A stretch of DNA of 64,000 nucleotides from Carex sylvatica (Eukaryota > Streptophyta > Magnoliopsida > Poales > Cyperaceae), in contig CAXKVR010000191.1 in the NCBI GenBank assembly GCA_964058845.1, forward strand, positions 1 through 64,000, in the 5' to 3' direction. The notes under the pieces were generated by a model. That model was not told where the DNA came from. It was given only the letters and a program-made list of their open reading frames with translations, and searched no databases. Both the position numbers and the translations under genes were made by a program. Of the stretch, positions 1 to 13,140 are shown one piece after another. Position 1 is the first letter of the stretch, and each line of letters opens with the position of its first letter.

Positions 1-394
1 GTCCATCCTGTTTCTTTATTTTTATTTTTTCATGGAAAATCTACAACCATCCTCTCTGTCTTAAAAGTTGGATACAATAAAGACCAGTTATGCTCGGTGT
101 CAGCCACTTGTTTGCCAAGTGCTCTCTCGACTAATGCACACTCATTACATCTTAAAAAAGTGGAGGCACATTGAAAGTCATGATTGATTGTATTCATTTT
201 TCTAAAGGTAAATGTAAAATGAATCTTGATAATTCTATCTTTATTAATGTCCATTGTCCAAGTTTAATAGTTCATACTACACTCAAAAAGGCATCCAGCT
301 CTATTCACAGTGGATCAAATAACTAAAAAGCACTTTCTACTTCTAGCTTAGATAAACATCAAACGGGATGAATTGAGTCCGATCGAGTAATCCA
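1..394. other. Upstream region of P450 gene 1
   Basis: No gene or transposon end is recognised. The 74-codon reverse-strand frame here has no family signature. This stretch should contain the promoter and leader of the P450 gene, but no convincing TATA box was picked out. Confidence 0.4.
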
Positions 395-3300
395 ATGGAA
401 AAGATGACCATAACCATGGCATGCAGAGAAATAGAGGGAATGGCACCTTACCTCTTCACCTTCATGTCTTTAATGGTAGGTTATATTTTATACTTCTATG
501 CTCCTTTTTGGAGAGTGCGACAGGTCCCTGGACCCCCCACAGTTCCTTTCCTCGGGCATTTACACTTGATCGCGAAAGCTGGTCCTGATATTTTCACTGT
601 CTTAGCAAAGAAATATGGCCCCATTTTTAGGTATGTGTTTTTTCCTTTTATTTTGCCTCCTAATTTTCATAAGAATCACAGCAGACTTAACGAAATGGTT
701 TCTATGAAATCGATGGTACACCAGGCCACTATCGTTAAAATAAATAAATAATAAAAAAATAACAATCACAGGAGAAGTACAGTATAAAATACATAACAGT
801 ACTTCAATTATGTAAAAAACGATGTGAAATATTGTATTTTAGGTTTCATTTGGGGAGACAGCCATTGATAATTGTTGCTGATCCGGAATTTTGCAAGGAG
901 GTGGGTATAAAGAAATTCAAGAGTATACCCAATAGAAGCTTGCCTTCTCCTATTGCTGGTTCCCCACTACACCAGAAAGGTCTCTTCTTCACAAGGTATA
1001 TTTTTATTACTGGAGAAATTATAAATTCCTGCATTTATATTAATTGTTGTGTATCATCTTAGCATGTCAAAATTATTTATACATCCTTCAATGATAATAA
1101 CCAGCAAGCTCTATGACATATGAGTAGTGTTTTGTAATGTATCCTACAAAAGTCGACAAATATGCTTATGGTTCTGAATTTGTGTTTTGCTAAAATCAGG
1201 GGCGGTTCAGTTTGTACAAATGGGGAGAGGGGGGTCGATTGACCCCTATTCATTTTCAAAAAATGTGTGCTTATACATGATTTTCTATATACTTTAGAGT
1301 AAAATGGTATGGGTGGTGTAAAATAAATCCTCATACTCAGCATGGAAAATTTATATGATGGACCCCACAATGTGTGTTTGATCCGTGTAGCTTGAAAGTC
1401 TTGCTCTAGCCCTGGCTAAAATTATACTGTTCCTAGAACCCTTATCTCTAAATTTGATTGTCATAAAGGAACAAGGCTGAGAAATTTCATCTGGTCCTAC
1501 ATCAGGGGTTTGATGCAATCTACCAAATGCCTAGTGGAGGTCATATTGAAATGCAGAGCCGGTCCTTAAGATTTTGGGGCCCGAGACAGGAGAAAAATTT
1601 GGGCTCTTGATATATACAATTTTTTTATGAGACCGGCTAATGTGTTTCATATTTACTTCAACACCATGCTTATAAGTCATTTTTGCATTTTCAAAGTCCA
1701 AACAGTCGTTCCGAACCGTTCAACATGATATCCATATTCAAATGTGCTTGGAGACCAAATTTTACATATTTTTGGATTTTTTTTTTACTATTTTTTAAAA
1801 TAGGTAGAAAATTCATTGATTTAGATGATTCTGGACAATAAAAAACAATGATTTTCTACCTGCCTTAAAAAATAGTTAAAAAATTCAAAAAAAATGTAAA
1901 ATTTGGTCTCCAAGCACGTTTTAATATGGATATCATGTTGAACGATTTGGATAGACTATTTTGACTTTTAAAATGCAAAAAACGACATATATGCATATGG
2001 TGTTGAAGTACTTATAGAAGCCTATTTGCTGGTCTCATTTTTTATTAATATGCAATAGATTATACCTATTTATAGAAAAGTTTGGGCCATTTATATATAC
2101 AAAATTTGGACCCTAATATTTTATTTTAATTTTAATATATACAGATTTTTTTTTTTGTATATATATACAAATTTTTCTTTTTATGGGGGGAGTTGCCTGT
2201 CAAATTAAAAGTTTGAACTGTGGATCTGGCTGAGCCTGACCTCACAATCTCACCTGACTCAACATATCTTGGACTGAGTTAAGTTGGGTCAACTGGATAC
2301 CAACTGCATTTTAGACAGCCTTGTCCAGCTAATAATGGCCTGATATGTTTAATGATTGATCCTGAAATTTGTATATGTGTGTGTGTGTGTGTGTGTGAAC
2401 ATGTAAGGTATACGTAAGTGCTTGTGCTTCTGTTGTCATAACTTTGTTTTTGCTAAGCAGGTTTTAGATGTTTAGCTCGGAATGGTATGATTAATCTCAT
2501 GTTTTACATATGTAAAGAACTCACTTTGATTTCAGAGGCAGCACATAGATTTTGTAAATGACTCACTTTGATACCAGCTACCCCCAATGGCTTTCATACT
2601 TGCATCTGAACAGCAAAATAAATACTTTATTCTGTTTTTAATTTTAATGAAGGAGATTTGCCTAGTGGTCACTAGTCGCTGCTGTTTGAGATCTGAAATA
2701 GAGAGCAGTTGAGTGCCACTGATGTATGCATTTTACTGTGTTTCAAATTTTTACAAGATCTAACTGACTTTAACCAAATTAAATAACACTGTCCAATCTG
2801 AATTGCATCCAGTAGGTGCCCAAGTGTTGCCAAATTTTAAAATTTGAAAGTTTGGTTTTTCTTTATATTGTTAGGCACTGTATATTGGTCTTGATATCAT
2901 TCAAGGTAAACCAAACTCCATTATCCAATTAACGTGCAAGTCTAATTGCAGGGATTCAAGATGGTTGGCTATGCGAAACACAGTCATCTCCTTGTACCAG
3001 CCGTCCCATCTAGCAAGTCTGATCCCCTCGATGCAATCCTATATAGAGCGTGTAGTTCAAGCTCTCTCCAAAGTCTCTGTCAAAGAAGATATTTGCTTTT
3101 CGGACCTCTCACTAAAGCTAGCCACCGACATAATCGGCCAAGCTGCCTTTGGCATAGATTTTGCGCTAACAGAGGAAAACCCTAATTCTAACCTCAAAAT
3201 GGACCAAGAATGCCAAGGTTTTATCGAAGAGCACGTCTATTCCACAACTTCACTTAAGATGGATTTATCTGGTTCTCTTTCTATAGTATTGGGCCTAATT

Positions 3301-4493
3301 GTGCCATTCCTACAAGGTCCATTTCGGCATGTATTGAAAAGAGTACCACACAGTGCAGACTGGAAGATTGACAAAACCAACATGAGACTAACTAAGAGAC
3401 TAAATGAAATCGTAGCTAAGAGGGCAAATGAGGAAAAAAGAGAAAGCAAAGATTTCTTATCGTCCATCTTGAATGCAAGGGAGATGAATGAGTCGGCGAG
3501 AAATTTATTTACACCAGATTACATAAGTGCACTTACGTATGAGCACCTTCTTGCTGGATCTGCAACCACAGCATTTACACTTTCATCAGTTGTTTACTTG
3601 GTGGCCAGGCATCCAGAGGTCGAGGAGAAATTGTTAGAGGAGATTGATCAGTTTGGCCCGAAAAATTTGGTACCAAGTGCTGATGATTTGCAGTATAAGT
3701 TCCCTTACCTTGATCAGGTAATTAATAATTAGCAATTAACTGTTACCCAGAGTTACTAATTTTTCTGATACAATGAATTCTAAAGGTGCTTCTATTGTTC
3801 TCTATTAGGTGATAAAAGAAACAATGAGGTTTTACACAGTTTCACCGTTGATTGCAAGAGAGACATCTCAAGCAGTTGCAGTCGGGGGTTATTTTCTTCC
3901 AAAGGTTTCTCTACTAGGCTTACTGCAGATTCAAACTACCACGTAACATATGCTGATGCATTTTTACATTTTAACAGCCAATTTATGAGAGTTACTTGCA
4001 CTGCACATTCTTCTTGTTTACAAGTAATAAATCGAACAACCTTTTCTAAAAATGGACTCCTGCATGACTTTTTTTTTTCTAAATTTGAACGATAAAAATC
4101 AGAAAAAGGATTTACAAAAGCAATCCGAAGATAGAGAAAACATTTATTTTGCTTTTCTGTCTACAGGGCGCGTGGGTTTGGATTGCACCAGGGGTTCTAT
4201 CAAAGGACCCAAACCACTTTCCCGAGCCTTGTGAATTCCGACCAGAGCGGTTTGATCCAAATTGTGAGGAAGAGCAAAATCGACATCCTTATGCACACAT
4301 ACCGTTTGGGATGGGGCCCAGGGCATGCATCGGACAGAAGTTCACTTTGCAAGAAATCAAGCTGACACTAATCCATCTTTACCAGAACTTTGTTTTCCGG
4401 CATTCACCAAAGATGGAAAACCCTCTCCAGTTCCAGTTTGGCATTGTTCTGAATTTTAAATATGGAGTTTATCTCAGGGTTATAAAGAGGTAG
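395..4493 (+). CDS. MAX1-like (CYP711A): Cytochrome P450 CYP711A (MAX1-like), gene 1, five exons
   Basis: Coding exons are 395-630, 843-995, 2952-3717, 3809-3904 and 4167-4493. They join in frame to a 525-residue protein, and all introns are GT-AG. Arabidopsis MAX1 is of similar length. Seen: an N-terminal membrane anchor (about residues 20-40), the proline hinge VPGPPTVP, I-helix AGSATT (331-336), ExxR as ETMR (389-392), RPERF (442-446), and haem loop [10 protein letters not shown] with ligand Cys471. Known of the family: CYP711A enzymes sit on the ER and oxidise carlactone to carlactonoic acid or further products in strigolactone synthesis. The first ATG is used; ATGs at 404 and 416 are alternatives. 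Intron 2 is about 2 kb and holds a foldback transposon and a TG microsatellite. No frame break is seen, so the gene looks functional. The exact oxidation product cannot be predicted from sequence. Confidence 0.93.
1629..2036. mobile_element. Foldback MITE in intron 2 of P450 gene 1
   Basis: Two arms of about 180 bp are inverted copies of each other. Ends read GAGACCGGC and, inverted, GAGACCAGC. The flanking 9-mers TTTTTTTAT (1620-1628) and ATTTTTTAT (2037-2045) match at 8 of 9 positions, as expected for an aged MULE-type target duplication. It carries the shared inner arm of the foldback group (TGCTTGGAGACCAAATTTTA). Confidence 0.7.
2367..2397. repeat. (TG)n microsatellite in intron 2
   Basis: A run of TG dinucleotides lies inside intron 2 of the first P450 gene, about 550 bp upstream of exon 3. 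Confidence 0.9.
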
Positions 4494-6562
4494 GTTGGGA
4501 ACTTGCTGTAAAGCCCTGTTGTAAAATATATATAATCAACATTACGTACACATTAATAGTATGATGAGCTTTTTCTTAGAAGAAAAGTATGTACTAAATT
4601 CTGTTTTTCAAATTCTCAAACTTGTGCCAGTGACTCTTCTAATTGTCACTGAGATATTTAGCTGTCCATGTCCACTTTTGTACCTTTATTTTTGACAGAA
4701 AGGTAATTAATTTTTTTTTTGAAAGTTCAATTTATAAAATAAAATCATTAGACACAAATTTTGTCAATTTCTTTACGTGCTTATAAAAAATTGTGATCAG
4801 CAACAGGATGTTAAAAAAAAATAAAAAAAGAAAAATACTGCGTAGGCAATTTTTGTGCATGGTTTTTTTCTCATCGTTATGCATTCATTGTTTCTTTGTT
4901 AATGGAACATAATCTATCAAATACAACAATATATTTATTGTTACATGTGGTTATTAGGATACATCAATCACTGTCCTGTTTCTCTCATGGAATATCTGTT
5001 ACCTTTTGATCTAAGATGTTCTGAAATGCTACCTGAAGTATCCAAGTTATATCGGTTGGTTTATCACAGCTGATATGCATCGATGAGACCCTGAGTGACT
5101 GATACATGAAGTATCTACATAAGACAGACAGACAGACACAATTAAATGGTACCAAGTTGTTGATGATGATGATGAGATAAACAGAGAAGTAAGATTATTC
5201 TGATGCCAGTCCCACATCACATGAAAATATATAGTTCAAAATAACAAGAATAAGAATATTCTATTGGATGCCATATATATCATCATCACAATTATTGTAG
5301 AGGTCTACCAAAAACGGTCCAGGGGTATAATGCACTGCATATATACGACATAACCTAATTAATTCTTGCTCCTTTACAAAATCTTTGAACTACTTGTAAT
5401 ACGAGGTGAAGCGAGAGATATTACTTACCTCTCAGAGATTCCAACGGATTGCGACGGTAAGAGATTTACAGTTCTTTTAAAGTGCCACCATTGGTCGGAT
5501 ACAATGCCATCGAGATATGTTAGTCATTGGCAGTTTGGCACTGTGTTATTTTTTGACTAAATATCATTTTGAATACGCACAACATACGCATGTCTAAATA
5601 AAAAATTTCAATTTAAATATTCTCCATTACTAAATAATTTATATATATAATCATCATTAGATTCTAACTTGGACATGAAATGTTGATAAGTAGTTTCGAG
5701 GTGACCATGCATATTGAACGGTGTAAGTTTTTGCACATACGCAAGTTTCTTCCACCTATAAATCAAATTGACAATTTGCACTTGTGTGTCACTATTTTGC
5801 TTTGAATTCAACTTGAGAATAATTACCCTATCAGCTTTTTTCCGAAAAGGTTGTGTGGTTGAACTTTTGACTACTACTCTTGCTTTCAAATTTCATTTTC
5901 ATATAGTACACTGCACTATCAGAAAGCTATGGTGCAGAAAACACTGATTGTGAATTCTTCTGCAGATCTTGTTAAGTCGTTTTCTTTCAAAATTATATGA
6001 AATGAAATAACCTTGGCAGTTTTTGTATTAACATCGATCAGGGATGTAAACAGCAGGTACGTATTTCAAACTTCTTGATAGCGTGATAGCTAGCTAGACT
6101 TTGAAATTTAGTTGAAGAACTATTTATCAAATATGCCAAAATGCCATACAAATTTTAGAATTTATTTCCTTAAATTTTACTAAATTATGTTGAGATTTAT
6201 TTGATTCTAACCCATTGAAATGACAATCAAACAGGTCTCCTTTTTTGCATTGATGCTAAAGAAACAGAAGCAATTTCAGTTTCTTTATATTTGATATTTT
6301 CTGTGATTAAACAGGTCTCCTTTTTTACAGTATGAAAGATATTTATAATAGAAAAACAGAGACATCAATGACGTCATGCTTTTACTTTACTGTTGAGGAC
6401 AAATATTCAAATCATGGCCCTGGCCCCTGGATTAGTTCTTGAATGATGGCACCGGTCAAGTCTCACAGCAGCACTCAAAAGGCGGGGTCAAGTTGGAACG
6501 TCTCCTGTGTAATAGTCAAGGAGCCACCTAAAATTCTAATAAATTGAAATCTATATTGTGTA
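4494..6562. other. Intergenic spacer, no recognised gene
   Basis: 3' flank of P450 gene 1 followed by AT-rich spacer. It contains a short (GACA)n run near 5128-5142 and (GAT)n near 5161-5175. Short frames at 5366-5560 and 5608-5889 have no recognisable protein signature. Confidence 0.5.
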
Positions 6563-6570
6563 GATGTAAT

Positions 6571-7124
6571 AGAGGTGTATACGGTCGGATACGGATCGGA
6601 TAGTGGTCTTATTGTATCCGTATCCGTTATAATTTTTTGGATATGAATACGGATAGTGTTGGATACGGATACGAATCAGATATTAAATGTTACGGATACG
6701 GATTGAATATCGGACGGATACGGATATTTTTCATAATTAGCTTGTTAGTTACAAAATATCTATTATATAATTAAAATATTAATCACTAATTATGTCATAG
6801 TGTTATATTATTCATCAAAATATATATCTATATGCAATTTAATAAATTATTCGTACAATATGCAATTTAATAAATTATTCGTACAATATGCAATTTAATA
6901 AATTAATTTAAGAACATATATCACATTTATTGTGGTTTAAAGTGTAAACGGTCGGATACGGATAGTAAAAAGTCTTACTGTATCTGTATCCGTTATAATT
7001 TTTCGGATACAAATACAGATACAGATACGGATATGGATACGAATCCGGATCGAATAATTTAAGCACTTTTCCAAATTCGAATTCGAACGAAATCGAATAT
7101 TATCCAATCCGTTTACACCCCTAG
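6571..7124. mobile_element. hAT-like non-autonomous element, GGATAC-repeat type
   Basis: An exact 8-bp duplication GATGTAAT (6563-6570 and 7125-7132) flanks a 554-bp unit. Ends are AGAGGTGTATACGG and, inverted, CTAGGGGTGTAAACGG. The inside is built from degenerate GGATACGGATACG repeats. The left end block (about 6576-6640) reappears in direct orientation at 6943-7010. The 8-bp duplication and TAGGGGTG-like end are hAT-superfamily traits. No coding capacity. Confidence 0.8.
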
Positions 7125-7252
7125 GATGTAATAGAACCAATGTTGCATTTCACCCTACTCTAAAAAATTGAAGTATGAGCTCATTAAAAGAAGTTCGCAA
7201 GTATAAATTAAATGAGAATGGTTCAGATGCACTATTATTTTGGTGCTCCAAT

Positions 7253-7412
7253 ATACTCTATATAGACTATTTTTTATCTTTATTTTCAAAATTTGAACAG
7301 TCGATCCGAACAGCTTGATATGATCTTCATAATAAAATATGCTTAAAGAACAAATTTTAGAATTTTTAGAATTTTTTTTACTATTTTTTAAGATAGATAC
7401 AAAATTATTTCT
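7253..7412. repeat. Single arm of a foldback element (truncated)
   Basis: This stretch matches one arm plus loop of the foldback group (AACAGTCGATCCGAACAG, AAATATGCTTAAAGAACAAA, then ACTATTTTTTAAGATAGATA). The opposite arm is missing, so it is a broken copy. Confidence 0.5.
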
Positions 7413-7454
7413 TTAAAAATGGTGCATATTGAAGCTAGCTAGTGTGAGTTTGTA

Positions 7455-8806
7455 CTAGAGTATTGACAATACCCCAGGCGGCCAGCCCGTGCCTGGTCCG
7501 CTCGTGCACGAGCCCGGATATAGGACAGGTAAATAGGTACACGGGTAGGAGTATAAAATGGGCAGGGGTATAAAACGGGCAGGGCACGTCTTTTCGGGAA
7601 AAAACCCGACCATACCCGGACCGGTTTACCCATACCCGTATACCCCCGTGCCCGTGTCCGTGAACCCATGTGCCCGTGCCCGCACCCGTATACCCGTGTA
7701 CCCGTGTACCCGTACCCCTACCCGGTTTTTTTTTTTTATTTCAAATTTTTCAAATTTTTTCCTCCTTTTTTTATTCTGTTTTTTAATTTCTATTTTTTAA
7801 TTTCTGTTTTTTAAATTCTTTTTTTATTTCTGTTTTTTAATTCTTTTTTTATTTCTGTTTTTTTATTCTGTTTTTTTATTTCTGTTTTTTAAATTCTGTT
7901 TTTTAATTTCTGTTTTTTAAATTCTATTTTAAATTCTGATTTTAAATTCTGTTTTTTAAATTCTGTTTTTTAGTTTCTGTTTTTTAAATTCTGTTTTTAA
8001 AATTCTGTTTTTTTATTTCTGTTTTTAAAATTCTGTTTTTATTCTGTTTTTTAATTTCTGTTTTTTAAATACTGTTTTTTAAATTCTGTTTTTTTAATTT
8101 CTGTTTTTTAATTTCTGTTTTCTAAATTCTGTTTTTTAAATTCTATTTTTTTAAATTCTGTTTTTTAATTTATTGTTTTAAAGTTTCTAATTTAATTATA
8201 TTTTTTATTTATATTTTATTTAACCTATTAAAAATAAATGAACGTTTAGAAAATATATTATCAATTTAAAATGAATGTTTAGAAAATATATTATCAATTT
8301 AAAATGTAAACTAAAAATTTCGAGATATAAATAAATTATGAAACTATATAATTAGAATGAGAATTTGAAAATAAAATAAAATGACTCGTGTAAAGAAATA
8401 AATAAATACATTTGTACTTAGCCGAATAAATATACAAATTTTCGCATGAATAATTTTTATATATAAGTTACAAATTTTATTTATTTATATACACTATTTG
8501 ATATTGAACTATTCTAATTTTAAAAGTCGAATTATAAACACATAATAATATTCGTACAACACCATAAAAAAAAACAGAAAAACACAGGAAAAAAAAAATA
8601 CCCGACCTGCCGCTACCCGGACCGCCCTGCCCCTCAAGTGTACAACAGGCATGGATATAAAACAGGTAGAGCACGGTTTTTAAAAAAAATCCGTGATACT
8701 CGATCCGTGGTACCCGTCTACCCATGATTACCCGTACCCGACCCCTACCCGTGCCCGTGCCCGGATATGCCCAGCCTGTCCTATCCCTACCCGAGAGTAG
8801 ACCCCT
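7455..8806. mobile_element. hAT-like non-autonomous element with T-rich minisatellite
   Basis: An exact 8-bp duplication AGTTTGTA (7447-7454 and 8807-8814) flanks a 1352-bp unit. Both ends are rich in inverted ACCCGTACCCG/CGGGTACGGGT motifs. The centre (about 7730-8190) is an irregular minisatellite of TTCTGTTTTTTAAA-like units. Target DNA next to it is duplicated: TGGTGCATATTGAAGCTAGC occurs at 7421-7440 and again at 8824-8843. The predicted frames inside are low-complexity translations of the repeats. Confidence 0.75.
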
Positions 8807-9414
8807 AGTTTGTACCAAAATGATGGTGCATATTGAAGCTAGCTAGCTAGTGTGAGTTTGTATCAATTCTACCGCGAATAATTCTACATAATTGTGAGTT
8901 TGTGAGCTGGCTTGATAGCAGCCAGCGTTGGCCCTTGAGTGCACAAGTATCAAAGTGTGAAGATCCCGTCAGTTCATGTCAACTTAAAAATCACTACCAA
9001 ATCTGAATGGAATCTCTTTGGAAGCGTTCCAGATGAAAGCATGAGTAGCAGCATCCTCTTTCAAATTTCCATCCATCGCTGTCTGCCGTAATGGAACGTC
9101 AACCTTTCGAAAAGTTTGATGTAGTGACCTCCTATATGTCTAAATCTTATGGGCAAAATAGTCCTATATATTTGTGTGTGGACTTGGGTAAGATTCTATT
9201 TTGGGCCAATCGCCTCTTTGCTCTTTTCTTCTTTGGTGCGTTAAGTCTTACAGATGACAAGTGTACTGTATGCTAGAGTCATCAAGGCTAGTGATGCTGC
9301 TATGTATGCTACATTGCTATATAAAGTGATAATTGAACTGTAACATTCATTTCAGATCGGTCCGTTCGATGGATATATCTGCATTTTTTTTAAGAGTCCA
9401 AACTATTCAATATA

Positions 9415-9870
9415 AGGAGAGATCTAATTATATTATTTTATGGTGTTACATCTTGATACTATATTTTTATAAGTTATTTTTGTGATTTTAAAATTTAAAT
9501 AGATGATCCGAACCGTTCAACATGATGTCCATATTAAAATGTGCTTGGAGATGTGTACAAAATTAAATTGAACCGTTCAATATGATCTCCATATTTAAAT
9601 TGAAATTTTTTTAGTATTTATTAAGATGTGTACAAAATTGTTATTTTCAGGCAATTTTGGATCATTGAAAAACATCAATTTTAAAAAATTCTAAATAAAT
9701 AGTAATAAATTTCCAAAAGATGTAAAATTTTGTCTCCAAGTACATTTTAACATGGACATCACGTTGAACAGTTCAGATCGACTATTTGAATTTTAAAATT
9801 GCAAAAATAATTTATAAAAATATGGTTTCAAGATGTGTCACCATAAAATGGTATAATTGGATCCCTCCTA
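9415..9870. mobile_element. Foldback MITE with 10-bp target duplication
   Basis: A 456-bp inverted repeat. Ends are AGGAGAGATC and, inverted, TAGGAGGGATC. Flanked by exact ATTCAATATA at 9405-9414 and 9871-9880. It holds the group's inner motifs (CCGAACCGTTCAACATGAT, AAAATGTGCTTGGAGA), with an internal partial re-duplication of these near 9570-9600. Confidence 0.78.
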
Positions 9871-10030
9871 ATTCAATATATTTTTTATATAAAAATATAC
9901 TTATTGATGAAATTTTCTATTTTTTTAATTATATTATTAAATAGCTAGAAAATTACTACTTTCGGATGATAAAGAATTTTAAAATCAGGTGATCATCTAC
10001 CTATCTAAATAAATAGTAAATAAATCTAAT

Positions 10031-10869
10031 TGTAACACCCGGTAATTTTTACAAATATTATAATTTTTTGGACTTGTTTGCAATATTTAAAAATATAAAG
10101 GTTTAAATTAATATATGAAAGAAAAATAATATCAGCCAACGTGGCATTTACCCACCATGCCTAAAATTTAAACACCCCATCAAGAAAATTAAAGCATCCC
10201 CTTCTCTCTCTATTCGGAGAGAAAAATAATAATCGAAGAACCAAAAAAATGAGAAAAAAATAGAGACAGAAATTATAAAAAAAACGAAAAGAAATATTTT
10301 GATAAAAATTATGATTCGATTTTTATGTCTGATTGAAATTCAGACTACATCACGTTGATTATGAATAGTCATTACAACTCGAATTAAATTTTTGGATCGA
10401 TCGCTATCAAGTAATCAAACTTCCCTATAATTTAAGTTTTCAATTTGTATAGTTGATTGGGTATTGAATCGGGTGATCGGATTATAATAGTATATTTAAT
10501 TGAAATATGAGGTCTAGATACTGAAATTATTTTTAATGTATTGGAATACTGAGAATCGCCTGTTTCAAGGATTCCAATTGGAATAGAACTGTTTTTTTTT
10601 ATTATTGAAAATCTAGATCCAATTGATATTGTTCGTTAAATATGCATAAATAATTTGATATTTAATTGTGTGGATTAATCCAATCCTATTAAAATTATTG
10701 TTCAATTATAGAGAAGTGCATCGTTAAATAACTGGTTATTCGATTTTGTAGCTGAATTTGTATTGTTTTTGTTTCTTTTTATTAAAGCGTAGGCTAACAG
10801 GACAACAAATGAATGCGAAGGCGTCGTTCTGTCACGTCGCATGCCCGGCCCGATAATCACGGCATTACA
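10031..10869 (+). mobile_element. Probable old solo LTR
   Basis: The unit starts TGTAACACCCGG and ends GGCATTACA, the TG...CA form of LTRs. Its start (AATTTTTACAA), its CT-rich leader-like segment near 10201-10215 and its end (CTGTCACG...CATG) resemble the better-supported solo LTR at 15133-17840. The bases around it (ATAGTAAATAAATCT before, AAAATATAAAATTGAT after) look like two parts of a foldback arm, so it may have landed in one. No perfect target duplication was found. Confidence 0.42.
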
Positions 10870-13131
10870 ATAACAAAATATAAAATTGATTTATAAATAC
10901 ATTATCATCAGTAGGCTTGACTTACTATACTTGATTCAATCCATGCCTGTCTATTCCTCAACTACTTTCAACACTAACTAATTGATTAAGCAAGCAAATT
11001 GTGTAGTGTAGATAAATCCTTGCAAAACTTTTTCTTTTTTATAGATAGCCTAGTTAGTACTTTGAATTACCAGCAGTTGTAGGTTTGGTATCTATCACAG
11101 TAGGCATATAAATATTATTTTGAACGATTTGAATTAAATATTTGAACTTTATAATGAAAATATTGATTTGTAATACATAACTATGTCACAGCACAGTAAC
11201 ATAACCTCACTTTTTATAATTTATAATACAAAAAATTAACTTCAAACCATTTTAGATATGCTATATCTTTTATATTCTCATCGTTTAAGTTTATTTGTTG
11301 CTTTCTCATCTATCTCCATCGAATGACTGGTATATATATGATGTTTTTTCTCTCTTCATTAAAAAAAAATGCATATGATACGCTTATGATTTATGAAGCA
11401 ATGTAATTATCAAATATAATTTTTTTGTGTTCATCCACATGCATGGTTGAGTCAGAATATATGATAGACGTGGCGTAACTTTTTTATTATATTGAACAAC
11501 AAACATATTTTGCAAAAAAATTCCCGAAAAAGAATGGTAACAAAATCATATTTTTGAATTGTTTTTGTACCAGATGCCTAAGTCCATGGAGTTCAGAATA
11601 GATTCGATGTGATCTCAATCACCGTCCGAGTTCCGCTTTAAAATCCTTACATATTTGTTTTAATTTTCATACGCACAGATCTTAATGCAGATTGAATGGT
11701 ATTGAATCTAATTAAACCAAAAATAGATCCCATGTCCATCGGACCTACTATATTCTTAAGTCTATGTAGCTTCGCCTCTGTTCGTATGAATTACTATTAG
11801 CTGTTTTTAGTATTTTGAAAATAATTTTTTGTTCCCGAATATTGCTTAATATAATATTTTTACTTATAATTTGAAATATCTAATTTTTTATTCAATAGTT
11901 AATATTTTGGAATAAAATTCGAAAAACAATTAAAGTAGTGACTAATATCACTCACTAGCTATAAATCATAGTCTATGAATGTAAATTGGAAAATTAATAG
12001 TCCGAATTTATAGTAGTATGTATAATCGTGTGTTCATTTAATTGGGTTCATAGAAGATATTAATTATGTTACTCGAGCGAGATGTAAATTATGACTTACG
12101 AGAACATTGCGTCTTGGTTTGTTCAGTAAAAAAGTTCATATTCTCTGAAAGTTGAATTATTCATGAGATGGAGACCTGGGTGACTGGGTACATAGAAACA
12201 GCAGACAGTATGAAATGATTGATGCATATGGTTGAGACATGGTGTTGAACAAGAACTATGAAATGATGAGATCAACATTGAATTTTCAGTGGAAGCTTTT
12301 AGTTTGTCCCAAATATCTTCCCTCTTCAATAAAGGCTATGAATAGATATCCAGCAAATCATTATCAAAATTTTAAAAATTGGTCAAGTATAGAAAAAAAT
12401 ATTGAGTTTACTTTTTGTAGAAATGAGAACGAAAATTTAGAAATAAAAATAGAAAAACAGAAACGTGTTTTTGGTTTTAAGAAAATAAAAATGATGCCAA
12501 GCGCACTATTAAATCCCAAATATTTTCCCGCTTCAATAAAGGTTATGAATAGATATCCAGAAAATCATTATCAAAAATTTTAAAATAAGATTAAGTATAG
12601 AAAAAAAAACTTGAGTTTACTTTTTGTAGAAATGAGAACGAAAGATTTAGAAATAAACAAAAAACAAAAAAAACAAAAACAGAAACGTGTTTTTGGTTTT
12701 AAGAAAATAAAAATGATGTCAAACGCACTCTTAACTATTGAAATTTTAAATCATAGAAAGTTAAATCACTTTCAAATTGATTCAATTTGATACATGGTCA
12801 TTAATCCTCTGAATAATTATTTGGAATGCCGGATGATTACATATCTGAATGTTGTGATTCATTTGAACTTTGCATGTATTTTTTTTAGTAAAGATTTGAA
12901 GTTCAAGTTATGCAACTATTTAATATCTATAGAGAATTAGTTTTTTTATTTTATTTTAATCATATAATCTTTTATACGGAAAAAATTGTCACTATGACTA
13001 AAACAAATGTTGGTTCTCCCCTGGACAGATTTTTTTTTTTAATATATATAAGCGAATTAAAACTATTATATATGGTGGTGGTAAAATTCTAAGCTAGAGT
13101 AAGACTTCTGAAAGACGTCAAACTATGTAAC
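10870..13131. other. Intergenic spacer with a 207-bp tandem duplication
   Basis: AT-rich spacer with no recognised gene. The only clear structure is the two-copy repeat at 12308-12737, listed separately. Frames at 12239-12583 are translations of that repeat. Confidence 0.5.
12308..12737. repeat. Two-copy tandem repeat, period about 207 bp
   Basis: The block beginning CCCAAATATCTTCCC at 12308 recurs as CCCAAATATTTTCCC at 12515. The order of shared motifs is the same in both copies: AATAGATATCCAG, TTGAGTTTACTTTTTGTAG, AAATGAGAACGAAA, CAGAAACGTGTTTTTGG and AAGAAAATAAAAATGATG. The second copy is slightly longer owing to an A-rich expansion. Confidence 0.8.
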
Positions 13132-13140
13132 AATATATTG

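Noticed and set aside
2946..3185. 79-codon frame overlapping P450 exon 3 in another frame
   Set aside because: Shadow of the P450 exon; no signature of its own.
7558..7800. Proline/arginine-rich frame
   Set aside because: Translation of CCCGTACCCG repeats of a hAT-like element.
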